Shown here piece by piece: positions 54,225 through 62,478 of a stretch of 64,000 nt of DNA. The notes beneath the pieces were generated by a model that saw only the letters and a program-made list of their open reading frames with translations, did not search any database and had not been told where the DNA came from. Positions within the stretch are counted from its first letter, which is position 1, and every line of letters begins with the position of its first letter. Source of the DNA: Paenibacillus periandrae (GTDB lineage: Bacteria; Bacillota; Bacilli; Paenibacillales; NBRC-103111); contig NZ_JAJNMU010000004.1 in the NCBI RefSeq assembly GCF_022458865.1, positions 124,001-188,000 of the forward strand, written 5' to 3'. The position numbers and the translations under genes were made by a program.

Positions 54225-54521
54225 ATGAACCCAATCATAGAATATATTACGGGAACGAACACTCTAACGGATGAAGTTATTGCAATGGATTTCCTAAATA
54301 ACGCCAAGAGTGGCGTAAGAAATTACGCCATGGCCGTCACGGAATGCGTTACACCTGAAATTAAGACTGTGTTAGCTAAACAGCTGGAAGAAGCCATTGA
54401 GTCCCATGAGCAGATCATGAACTACATGATGAAACGCGGTTTATACCACCCTTATCAAGTTAATGAGCAAATTCAGCTGGATTTGCAAAACATCCAGACG
54501 GCGATGAATATTCCGTCCTGA
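54225..54521 (+). CDS. yraD: YraD-like CotF-family spore coat protein
   Basis: A 98-residue CotF-family protein with AMDFLNNAKSGVRNYAMAVTECVTPEIK and a GLYHPYQVNEQIQLD C terminus, paralogous to the 128-residue protein before adhB. It ends the cluster and is followed at once by a terminator. The paired short/long CotF arrangement on both sides of adhB suggests an ancient duplication of the pair. Confidence 0.85.
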   Translation: MNPIIEYITGTNTLTDEVIAMDFLNNAKSGVRNYAMAVTECVTPEIKTVLAKQLEEAIESHEQIMNYMMKRGLYHPYQVNEQIQLDLQNIQTAMNIPS

Positions 54522-54534
54522 TGCCTGTAAGTCT

Positions 54535-54564
54535 AGGGCTTTCCATGTGGAAGGCTCTTTTTTA
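54535..54564 (+). terminator. Rho-independent terminator ending the yra-like operon
   Basis: GGGCTTTCCA and TGGAAGGCTC form a stem with one G-T wobble or mismatch around a TG loop, followed by six T (TTTTTTATTT). Confidence 0.85.
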
Positions 54565-54644
54565 TTTCTCTGTGATATTTATCATACCTGCTTACATGTC
54601 ATCATGTTAAAATATACATATCAACTACATAAGGAGTGATTTCG

Positions 54645-55067
54645 ATGATCTATTCAAAAATTGTTGTTGCCTATGACGGCTCTGAAATTTCCGAAAAAGC
54701 ACTGGATTCCGCGATAAAGCTGGCCAAGCTTAATCATTTTTCCCACCTGGAAATTATACATGTTATCAATATTCCCAAATACGTTGTAGGTGAAGCGGTT
54801 TACATTCCACCCGTGGAAATCAATAGCAATTATTCTGAACAAATCGTTGCCCAAATTCAAAAATCGCTGCTTAACCCCGATAATACGCATATTGAAATTC
54901 GGCAAGGCAGTCCCGCCCAAACTATTCTTGAATATGCCGAAGAGGTTCATGCTGATCTGATTGTTATCGGCAGCAGAGGCCTTAATGCAATTAGTGAGTT
55001 TATTCTGGGCAGCGTGAGTCACAATGTCGTACAGCATGCCAAAATTCCGGTGTTGGTTGTTAAATAA
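54645..55067 (+). CDS. UspA-family universal stress protein
   Basis: A 140-residue Usp domain protein. It begins KIVVAYDGSEISEKALDSA and carries the ATP-binding motif G-2x-G-9x-G-S in IGSRGLNAISEFILGSVSHNV followed by IPVLVVK. Such proteins bind ATP and help survival under stress. ATG 54645 has AAGGAG 8 bases upstream, better than GTG 54636. Its stop is only 3 bases from the stop of the converging binding-protein gene. Confidence 0.92.
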   Translation: MIYSKIVVAYDGSEISEKALDSAIKLAKLNHFSHLEIIHVINIPKYVVGEAVYIPPVEINSNYSEQIVAQIQKSLLNPDNTHIEIRQGSPAQTILEYAEEVHADLIVIGSRGLNAISEFILGSVSHNVVQHAKIPVLVVK

Positions 55068-55070
55068 GCA

Positions 55071-56366
55071 TTATCGAATCTGCTTCAATAAATCCTCTAT
55101 TTCTTTGCGAGACATGGTTTGCGCGCCGGCCATCGTCACCACCGCATCTAGCAGCAATTCGGACCGGCGAGGATCAATTTCCTGATCATAATAGCCAAAA
55201 TAATTGCTCGGATCTTTTTCGATAAATTGGACATAATCATAGATCGACGGCTTCATATGGCTTGGCGAAAGCGGCAGCTCTTTAAGTGTAGAGAGCTGGC
55301 CGCTGGCTTCGACGAACTTCTTCCTTTCCTCCATACTCACCATATAGGAGAGTACCTCAAAGGCAGCTTGTAGATTACTGTTTTTGGAAATCGCCCAGCC
55401 GGAGGAGCCGCCATAATAAACAGTACGATCACCATTACCATGAACCGTCGGAAAGCGAAAATAACCGATATCAGGGTTGCTCAGCATCTCTTCGGCAGCC
55501 CAATCACCTTGCAAATACATCGCCGCTTCGCCGTTTAAAAGCATGTTCTCCGCCGTCTGCCTATCTACCCCCAGAAAACCCGGTTCAAACATTTTTTTCT
55601 TCACCAATTCACGAAATAGCAGGGCTGCTTCAATAAAGCTGGGGTCGGTAAAATCTCCCGTACCCTTAATCGTGTGCTGATAGGAAGTGGTTCCTCCCAG
55701 CCTGTTGGACAGATAAGCGTACCAATTAAGCAGGGGCCATCTTTCCTTACCGGAGACGCTAAACGGCGAAATCCCTTTACTTAACAGATTCTCGGCAGCG
55801 AGTATCAGCTCATCCCACGTTTCCGGAGGCGTAATCCCGAATTGGGCAAACAGGCGTTTATTATACCAAAACATGACGTGACTGGTAGTGTGAGGAAGCC
55901 CGTAAAGCCTTTCATAATAACTGGAATTCTGCAGCGTTTCCGGATAAAATTGCTTCTTATACGCGAGATTCTCCTGCATCAAGTCAGTTAAATCGGCGAC
56001 AATCTGGGAGTCGACCATATACTTAAAGGATTCCCCTGTCCAATAATAAAACAAATCCGGCATTTTCCCTGAAATGGCTGCCACTCTAAGCTTGGCTTTA
56101 TAGGTTTCCCCCTCGTAAAAATAAGGTACGATCTGAATATGGGGATGTGTCTGATTAAAGCTCTGAATGCTTTCCTTGACAACTTCCTGCCTGCGGTCGT
56201 TGGTTTCCTGGTTCCAAAACGTAATTTTAACGGGTACTGTAGGAGCGGGAAGCTCAGCTTGAGGTGTCTGGGATGCAGACGAAAGACAGCCTTTGCTCAT
56301 GATGGCCAGCAGCAAGGAGACCAGTAGTACGGCTAGTACCAATAACTTAGGCTTACGCGTTCTCAT
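55071..56366 (-). CDS. Sugar-binding lipoprotein cotranscribed with a YesM/YesN system
   Basis: A 431-residue MalE/UgpB-like receptor. The signal peptide ends in SKGC (Cys about residue 27), an unusual but acceptable lipobox. KITFWNQETNDRRQEVVKESIQ and MYLQGDWAAEEML are typical. Its frame overlaps the regulator gene, so it is translated with the kinase and regulator and separately from the permeases at 59074-60892, which have their own receptor. It may be a dedicated extracellular co-sensor (inference). ATG 56366 has GGGAG 8 bases upstream. Confidence 0.9.
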   Translation of the reverse strand: MRTRKPKLLVLAVLLVSLLLAIMSKGCLSSASQTPQAELPAPTVPVKITFWNQETNDRRQEVVKESIQSFNQTHPHIQIVPYFYEGETYKAKLRVAAISGKMPDLFYYWTGESFKYMVDSQIVADLTDLMQENLAYKKQFYPETLQNSSYYERLYGLPHTTSHVMFWYNKRLFAQFGITPPETWDELILAAENLLSKGISPFSVSGKERWPLLNWYAYLSNRLGGTTSYQHTIKGTGDFTDPSFIEAALLFRELVKKKMFEPGFLGVDRQTAENMLLNGEAAMYLQGDWAAEEMLSNPDIGYFRFPTVHGNGDRTVYYGGSSGWAISKNSNLQAAFEVLSYMVSMEERKKFVEASGQLSTLKELPLSPSHMKPSIYDYVQFIEKDPSNYFGYYDQEIDPRRSELLLDAVVTMAGAQTMSRKEIEDLLKQIR

Positions 56367-57147
56367 CACGGTCGCTCCCGCTCTTCTCTTGAATTTTTTT
56401 CCTGTCGTTGCGATATTCCTTTGGAGTCAAGGTCTCGGCTTCGCGAAATACTTTCACAAAATATTTGGACGAACTGAATCCCGTACGCTCGGCAATCTCG
56501 TATATTCGCATATCCGTCCCAAGCAGAAGCTCTTTAGCCTTCGACAGCCGCTGACGGGTGAGGAAGTCGCTGAAGGTTTGTCCGGTTTCTTCTTTGAAAA
56601 GTACGGATACATAGCTCGAATTCAAATGAATATGCTCGGCAACGTCCCGAATACCCAGAGAAGGATTCGACAGCTCGGAAGAAATAAAGATTAACGCTTT
56701 GCGGATTGAATCATTGTGCACCTGCGGCATGGCAAGAGCAGAATCGGTATGTGATTGTTTCCACAGCTTTCTGGTTTCAAATGCTTCTTCCACCGCGGCA
56801 ATCAGGCTTTGGTATTCAACGGGCTTTAGGATGTAGTTCACGGCTCCCAGTGCCATTGCTTTGCGGGCATACTCAAACTCCGCATAACCGGTCAGCAGTA
56901 TGGACGTCGTCTCCAGTCCCTCCTTCCTGAGCCTTTCAAGCAGTTGAATGCCATTTAGACCAGGCATCCGTATATCCGTAATCAGCAAATCCACGGGATG
57001 AATTTTTCGGTATTGAAAAGCCTCCAGACCGTTTTCCACGGTGTGTAAATTCACTTTTCCTTGTGACCAGGACTGTAATGCTTTTAATACGCCATTTCGG
57101 GTAGGCAGCTCGTCCTCAGCTATCAGAATGCAAGGATATTCAGACAT
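56353..57147 (-). CDS. YesN-type response regulator (short form)
   Basis: A 264-residue regulator: receiver with AEDE, phospho-acceptor Asp58 in LLITDIRMPGLNG and Lys in YILKPVEY, directly joined to an AraC domain with LNSSYVSVLFKEETGQTFSDFL and AERTGFSSSKYFVKVFRE. It lacks the long middle region of the 475-residue homologue of set B. It overlaps the kinase gene by 8 bases and the binding-protein gene by 14. Likely targets are the set D transporter genes. Confidence 0.93.
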   Translation of the reverse strand: MSEYPCILIAEDELPTRNGVLKALQSWSQGKVNLHTVENGLEAFQYRKIHPVDLLITDIRMPGLNGIQLLERLRKEGLETTSILLTGYAEFEYARKAMALGAVNYILKPVEYQSLIAAVEEAFETRKLWKQSHTDSALAMPQVHNDSIRKALIFISSELSNPSLGIRDVAEHIHLNSSYVSVLFKEETGQTFSDFLTRQRLSKAKELLLGTDMRIYEIAERTGFSSSKYFVKVFREAETLTPKEYRNDRKKIQEKSGSDRDENA

Positions 57148-58930
57148 TACGCTCAACTCCATAGGGAAGATAAAGATCTAGGATTGTACCTCGATCGGGA
57201 CTGCTTTGAAATTGAATTCCGTATTCTTGGCCATAATACAGCTTGATTCGTCGTTGTACGTTTAACAAGCCCATACCCGATGAAGAGGACGATGAGTGGG
57301 GGTCCGGCTGATGATGAATCTCCAACCTTTGGGTCAAGGCTGCAAGCGTTTCTGCGTCCATGCCAACTCCATCATCCTTGACCTGAATGCCTAACAAAGA
57401 CTTCCCGTCCCTTTCCACATTTCGGATCGATACAAGCAGGGAGGATGCGCCAACCTTTGGTTCAATACCGTGCTGGATAGCGTTTTCAACGAGTGGTTGG
57501 ATCAACAGCTTGGGCAGCTTGATATCGTAGGGAAGCGGATCAATATGGAATTGCCAATGCAGGCGGTGACCAATCCGGTATTTCATAATTTCCATGTAAC
57601 GTTGGCAATGCTCGATTTCGGCATTGAGGCTAACCCAATCGTCGTTGCTTCCTGCATTAATGGTATATCGGAACAGCTTGGATAAAGCAATAACGGTTTG
57701 AGCACCTTCTTCCTCCTGCTTCTCTATCAACGTCCAGTACAACGATTCCAGTGTATTAAACAAAAAATGCGGATGAATTTGCGCCTGCAGCATTTTGATT
57801 TCTGCCTGATTGTTCAGACGTTCCTTTTCGTAAACCGTTTGCACAAGCTGATGCAGCTCTCTGACCAGATTGTTGTACGAGATGTTCAGCTCATTCATTT
57901 CAAAGTTAAAATAGACCTCGTCATTTTGCTGCGGCAGAGCAAATACAGGGATACGCATTTTATTTCTGAGCCTGCGGATCGGCTTTGTTATGATGCTGGA
58001 CAGAATCCACAGAAGCAGAAGACACAGCACCGCACCGATAACAAGCGCCCACAGTAAAGCCTGCTTTAAAACCAATAGTCCTTCGGTTATCGTATCCAGG
58101 GGTACGAGCATCAGAATAGACCAGTTAGTCTCTGTTGATTGACGAACGATTTTCAAATAGTCTGTACCTTGTATTTGAATAATCGAATGCGCTCCTTGCG
58201 CAGCCGTGCTTGTCAGAATCGCCGGATCGACCGAATCCAGCAGTGAAGGGGAGCTTGAGGCCACAAGCTGTGCATGCCGATCGAACAAATGCATCGTGCT
58301 TCCCTTGACCGTAGGAAATTCCGTATTGAAAAAGTCAAGCAGCGAATCCGTAACCCGGAATACTGCGTAACCTCCCCTTCCCAAGTAATCCTCCTCCAGG
58401 CGAATTTGTCTTACGGCAAAAAGATGCCCGCTTTCCTTGCGCTGCATTTCCGCCCATATCAATTGGCCTTCTTTGATATTTGCGAAAGTAGCCGTTTCCA
58501 ATCCGATCCGTTCCGAAATATTTTGGTTTTCCAGCGGATATAAGGGTTCATCCCCTGCATACAGCTCAATGCCTTGAATCAGCCACGATAAAGCCATCAA
58601 ATTATTCAAAATCGGGCGGACCGACAGCTTCTGATCGATCGTGAGTACCTCTCCTGTCTTCGCTTTATATAATAGCTGCTGGATCCGGGCATCCGTCACC
58701 AGCTGCAGGCTGAGCGAATCGACCTGAGCGAGAACGGCATCAAGCCGTGCGCTTGCTTGCTTCGCCGTCTCCCCTACATAAGATTCGGCATTACGGATCA
58801 GCAGATCCGATATCGAACGATATACAAGCCCCCCTGCAACGGAAAGCACTACGACCATAACGAGCAGGAAGCCAAGCAAAATTTGCACTCGGGTCCTGTT
58901 CAATTGAAGATTTGCTATCATCCTGTACAT
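57140..58930 (-). CDS. YesM-type sensor histidine kinase
   Basis: A 596-residue kinase. Helices at about 12-34 and 290-315 flank an extracellular Cache-type sensor; after HAMP the phospho-acceptor is in LQAQIHPHFLFNTLESLYW and the ATPase domain has VENAIQHG, KDDGVGMDAE and GMGLLNVQRRIKLYYG. ATG 58930 has an AAAGGA site upstream; the earlier TTG 58954 is less likely. It opens the kinase-regulator-receptor unit that follows transporter set D. Confidence 0.92.
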   Translation of the reverse strand: MYRMIANLQLNRTRVQILLGFLLVMVVVLSVAGGLVYRSISDLLIRNAESYVGETAKQASARLDAVLAQVDSLSLQLVTDARIQQLLYKAKTGEVLTIDQKLSVRPILNNLMALSWLIQGIELYAGDEPLYPLENQNISERIGLETATFANIKEGQLIWAEMQRKESGHLFAVRQIRLEEDYLGRGGYAVFRVTDSLLDFFNTEFPTVKGSTMHLFDRHAQLVASSSPSLLDSVDPAILTSTAAQGAHSIIQIQGTDYLKIVRQSTETNWSILMLVPLDTITEGLLVLKQALLWALVIGAVLCLLLLWILSSIITKPIRRLRNKMRIPVFALPQQNDEVYFNFEMNELNISYNNLVRELHQLVQTVYEKERLNNQAEIKMLQAQIHPHFLFNTLESLYWTLIEKQEEEGAQTVIALSKLFRYTINAGSNDDWVSLNAEIEHCQRYMEIMKYRIGHRLHWQFHIDPLPYDIKLPKLLIQPLVENAIQHGIEPKVGASSLLVSIRNVERDGKSLLGIQVKDDGVGMDAETLAALTQRLEIHHQPDPHSSSSSSGMGLLNVQRRIKLYYGQEYGIQFQSSPDRGTILDLYLPYGVERNV

Positions 58931-59007
58931 GTCCAACACATCCTTTAAACACAAAGAACCATTTCCTATATTACACTATAGGGATGGTCCGCATGCAACA
59001 TATTGAA

Positions 59008-59059
59008 TTTAACAGGTTGTTCAAAAAGCCGTCTTTTTGAACTCGCACTTTAACAGGTT
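59008..59059. repeat. Perfect hairpin flanked by 11-bp direct repeats
   Basis: GTTCAAAAAG (59019-59028) and CTTTTTGAAC (59033-59042) form a perfect 10-bp inverted repeat around CCGT. It is bracketed by direct copies of TTTAACAGGTT at 59008-59018 and 59049-59059. It lies between the set D permease gene and the kinase gene and may act as a terminator (the arm ends are A/T rich) or be a small mobile-repeat scar. Confidence 0.65.
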
Positions 59060-59073
59060 TGTTTCTCGCAGGA

Positions 59074-59895
59074 TCAGCCCTTTACAGCGCCGGCGGATAA
59101 CCCTTTGACTACCTTTTCCTGAGCAACAAAATAAGCGATCAGCAGCGGCAAGGAGCCGAGTGTGAGTGCAGCCATAATTCCCGGAATATTGACCGAAAAT
59201 TCACCGTAAAAGGCACGTAGTCCAAGCGGCAGCGTCATCTTGGCCGGTGTTGTTATAAGAATCAGACCGAATACAAACTCATTCCATATATGAATAAAAT
59301 TATAAATTCCTATCGTTGCCAGAGCCGGAGACAGCAACGGGAGAATGATTTTCCAAAATAATTGGGGCTGGGTCGTTCCATCCATAATGGCCGCTTCATC
59401 GAGCTCTCGGGGAATCTCCCGAATAAACTGTGCCAGGATGATAATAGAGATCGGCAGACTAAAGGAGATATAAGGACCTGCCAGCGCCCATAACGAATCG
59501 TACAAGCCGATTTCTTTAGTAAGAATATACACCGGAATGAGCGTAGTATGCACCGGGATCATCATACCGGCAAGAAACAAATAATAAATCGGACGGTTGA
59601 GCTTGAATCTCATTCGAGAGAGTGGAAAGCTGACCATCGCTGACAACACAATAACGGCGGCTACGCAAAAAATCGAAATCATCAGGCTGTTCACAAAATA
59701 ACGGTCGATCCCCAGTTTAAAAACAAGTCCATAGTTTTCAAGCACAAAGTTGGTCCATAAGGACGCGGGATTCTGAAAAAAATAAGTTTGTGTTTTCAAT
59801 GAGGTCGCTATCATGTATACAAACGGATATCCGGTAAAAATGAGTAATACGAGTGCAATAAGATAAAGCCATGCACGCTTTATCATGGAAAGCAT
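59074..59895 (-). CDS. Carbohydrate ABC transporter permease, MalG type (set D)
   Basis: A 273-residue permease. The first helix is WLYLIALVLLIFTGYPFVYMI; the docking loop is ELDEAAIMDGTTQPQLFWKI followed by ILPLLSP. ATG 59895 with GGGG 9 bases upstream gives the natural start; the frame remains open upstream into the partner permease gene but has no site and a Ser/Arg-rich non-family sequence there. Confidence 0.92.
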   Translation of the reverse strand: MLSMIKRAWLYLIALVLLIFTGYPFVYMIATSLKTQTYFFQNPASLWTNFVLENYGLVFKLGIDRYFVNSLMISIFCVAAVIVLSAMVSFPLSRMRFKLNRPIYYLFLAGMMIPVHTTLIPVYILTKEIGLYDSLWALAGPYISFSLPISIIILAQFIREIPRELDEAAIMDGTTQPQLFWKIILPLLSPALATIGIYNFIHIWNEFVFGLILITTPAKMTLPLGLRAFYGEFSVNIPGIMAALTLGSLPLLIAYFVAQEKVVKGLSAGAVKG

Positions 59896-59935
59896 TGCGA
59901 TCATCCCCTTCTTTATGCTGTATTGTCCCCGATTA

Positions 59936-60892
59936 TCAGGCTGTCTTATCGCGGGATCTGTCGGCCGCCAGGATGATGAGTGCAACCACAAATGCGATGG
60001 CGAACATCGTAAACGAAATGGAACTGGCATAACCCATGTTAAATTTGGAAAAGGCCTGCTTGTACATATAAGTTGCCATGAGCTCCGTACTACTGGACGG
60101 TCCGCCCGCGGTCATAACAAAAATCAGGTCAAAATATTTTAACGAGCCGATTACAGATAACACCGAGGATGTGATAATTGTCGGCTTAATCAAGGGAAGC
60201 GTAATGCTCCAAAACTTTTTCCAGCCGCTGCATCCATCGATTTCTGCTGCTTCGTAAATTTCATCGGGAATTCCCGAAATCGCTGCACGAAATAAGATCA
60301 TATAAAACGGCGTATATTGCCAGCAGATCGTCACGATTACCGCAATAAAAGCAGTCTTAGGGTCGCCCAGCCAGCCATTTTGCCACGAGCTAAGCCCGAT
60401 AACCTCCAGCAGCTTGTTGACAATACCGAACATTGGATCATAGATGAATGTCCACAAAATTCCGACTGCCACGGTAGACATGAGCAGCGGCAGGAAGTAT
60501 ACGGTACGAAATATACGCATCCCTCGAAGTGGGGCAAATAAAATGAGTGCCATGATGAGCCCAAGTGGAATCTGCGTTACCACAGAAGCGATAACCAACA
60601 GCATATTATTAGAAATCGTCATCCAAAATACTTTATCCGACAATAATGCACTGTAATTATTTAGAGCTATAAACGTTTTTTCAGCCTGAATGCCGTTCCA
60701 GTTAAATAGACTGTAATAAAACGTCGCAAAGATAGGATAGATGACATAGACCAGATAAATAAGCAGTGTCGGGCCAATAAACCTTAGTAAAAACAGGTTG
60801 GTTCGAAGCTTGTTCTGTCTGCGGATCTGTTCGGTCGAGGTCGTGCCGCTCCCTGTCGGAGCAGAAGTCGCTGCAGGATTACTGCTGTTCAT
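59936..60892 (-). CDS. Carbohydrate ABC transporter permease, MalF type (set D)
   Basis: A 318-residue permease. A Ser/Thr/Ala-rich head of about 20 residues is unusual but is followed by a normal basic segment and helix one (FIGPTLLIYLVYVIYPIF). The docking loop is YEAAEIDGCSGWKKFWSI followed by TLPLIKP. AGGAG lies 6 bases before ATG 60892. It pairs with the MalG-type subunit downstream. Confidence 0.92.
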   Translation of the reverse strand: MNSSNPAATSAPTGSGTTSTEQIRRQNKLRTNLFLLRFIGPTLLIYLVYVIYPIFATFYYSLFNWNGIQAEKTFIALNNYSALLSDKVFWMTISNNMLLVIASVVTQIPLGLIMALILFAPLRGMRIFRTVYFLPLLMSTVAVGILWTFIYDPMFGIVNKLLEVIGLSSWQNGWLGDPKTAFIAVIVTICWQYTPFYMILFRAAISGIPDEIYEAAEIDGCSGWKKFWSITLPLIKPTIITSSVLSVIGSLKYFDLIFVMTAGGPSSSTELMATYMYKQAFSKFNMGYASSISFTMFAIAFVVALIILAADRSRDKTA

Positions 60893-60970
60893 GGGAAGCT
60901 CCTTTCTCTTCTGGTGTGTTACCGGGAAGGAGAGGTTACCCTCTCCCTGATCAGTAATCCATCACCCGAT

Positions 60971-62290
60971 TTATTTTTTCAGTACTTCTTTGGCTTTCGT
61001 TTCCATCTCTTTGGCTGCTGCAGCCGGTGTCATCGAATTACCAAATAAATTTTGGGTTGTATCTTTGTGCAGCTCGGCAAGCTCAGCAGGCAAGGTTTGG
61101 TCATAGAAGGTCTGCATGGAGGTTGCTTTGCCCAGCATATCATTAAGTTCTTTGGCAAAAGGATCGGAATAAGTAACTCCTTTAACTGCCGAGATTGTGC
61201 TCGCCTGATCCGCCATTTGTTGTGCAAGCTCCTTGGAAGTCAAGGCTTTAACCAGCTCAACCGCTTCGGCAGGATATTTGGTCTTGGCAGCGATCGAGAA
61301 TACAGGAGATACGCCCCCTACCAGATCGGTAACTTTACCTTTGCCGCCAGGTATTGCGGGGAATGGGAACATGCCTACTTTTTTCTCGAAATCAGGTGAT
61401 TCCGCACGAATGTTATTAATGTAGGAAGACGTTTGCATTTCCATAGCCGCTTTACCTGTGTACATCAGCTGACGGGAATTTCCGGTGTCGTACTGAATAC
61501 CGTTAAAGCCGGGATTGAAGGCGCCGCGTTTAACCAAATCCTGAATCATCTCTCCGGCCTTTACATAAGTTTCGTCATCAAAGGTACGTCCCTTTCTTTC
61601 GAAGGCTTCGTTGAAGATTTCCGAGCCACCCAAACGGTTGGCAAAATACATCAGGTAAAATGCCGCAGGCCATTTGGTTTGGTTGGCCAGAGCGATAGGA
61701 ATGATGTTCTCCTTCTTCAGCTTATCGATGATCGTGAGCAGTTCATCATAGGTTTGTGGCGGTTGTATATTGTATTTGGCGAAAATTTCTTTATTGTAAT
61801 AAAAGGGAACGACAGACATGGCAAGTGGTGCACCATACACCTTTTTATCAAAGGTAGCTACATCCAGGCCAGCAGTCAAAAACGCATCGCTGCTGATTTT
61901 GCCAGTCAGGTCCAGCACTTGGTTAGCGCTTACAAATTGCTTTAACCAGCCGCCGCCCCAGGAGTGAAATACATCCGGCGGATTTCCGCCGCCCATTGCT
62001 ACGGACAGCTTCGTCTTGTAAGGGTCGTTAGGAATTTGAACCGCTTCTACATCCACGTCAGGATGATCCTTCATAAATTTTTGGACGGCCGCTTCAATAA
62101 GCTCCTTCCGTTTGCCTGTGTCAATATACCAGAACGATAGCTTCTTTTTCTCACCAGCTTTAGCTGCAGGAGCCGGCTGGGTCGGTTTGGCATCTGGAGC
62201 TGCCGGTGCCGCAGGTGTTGTCCCACTCCCACTGCAGGCCGAGATGACAAACAATACACACACGCAAAGCATCGCAATCCACTTTTTCAT
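60971..62290 (-). CDS. Extracellular sugar-binding lipoprotein (set D)
   Basis: A 439-residue receptor with lipobox ISAC (Cys about residue 19) and an Ala/Pro-rich linker after it. The core has FWYIDTGKRKELIEAAVQKF, MGGGNPPDVFHSWGGGW and GKAAMEMQTSSYI. It is distantly similar to the lipoprotein at 55071-56366 in layout and length. AAGGGG lies 7 bases before ATG 62290, and a cre box lies close upstream, pointing to catabolite repression of set D. Confidence 0.92.
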   Translation of the reverse strand: MKKWIAMLCVCVLFVISACSGSGTTPAAPAAPDAKPTQPAPAAKAGEKKKLSFWYIDTGKRKELIEAAVQKFMKDHPDVDVEAVQIPNDPYKTKLSVAMGGGNPPDVFHSWGGGWLKQFVSANQVLDLTGKISSDAFLTAGLDVATFDKKVYGAPLAMSVVPFYYNKEIFAKYNIQPPQTYDELLTIIDKLKKENIIPIALANQTKWPAAFYLMYFANRLGGSEIFNEAFERKGRTFDDETYVKAGEMIQDLVKRGAFNPGFNGIQYDTGNSRQLMYTGKAAMEMQTSSYINNIRAESPDFEKKVGMFPFPAIPGGKGKVTDLVGGVSPVFSIAAKTKYPAEAVELVKALTSKELAQQMADQASTISAVKGVTYSDPFAKELNDMLGKATSMQTFYDQTLPAELAELHKDTTQNLFGNSMTPAAAAKEMETKAKEVLKK

Positions 62291-62317
62291 TTGTATACCC
62301 CTTTCAATCTTGTAATT

Positions 62318-62332
62318 TGTTTACGCTTTCAT
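62318..62332 (-). promoter_or_regulatory. cre box upstream of transporter set D
   Basis: On the minus strand ATGAAAGCGTAAACA satisfies the classical consensus WTGNAANCGNWNNCW at every position. It lies 28 bases upstream of the set D receptor start, probably in the leader, where CcpA would act as a roadblock. Confidence 0.65.
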
Positions 62333-62398
62333 AATATCATCGATCCTGATCATTAAATAAGGCACTCTGATATGCTAAAATGCCAATTTGATTGGAAA

Positions 62399-62412
62399 TG
62401 TAAGCGTTATTA
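62399..62412 (+). promoter_or_regulatory. Second, weaker cre-like element upstream of set D
   Basis: TGTAAGCGTTATTA matches TGWAANCGNTNWCW at all but one position (T for C at position 13). It is about 109 bases upstream of the receptor start, just before the terminator of the preceding gene. Confidence 0.4.
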
Positions 62413-62422
62413 ATTGGAAAAG

Positions 62423-62473
62423 CAAAAAATCCCCTTCGTCGACAACTTCCTTCGTTATCAACCGTAAGGGGAT
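62423..62473 (-). terminator. Rho-independent terminator after the edge binding-protein gene
   Basis: On the minus strand ATCCCCTT (62473-62466) and AAGGGGAT (62436-62429) pair around a long structured loop and are followed by six T. It separates the LplA-type gene from set D. Confidence 0.8.
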
Positions 62474-62478
62474 CCTAT

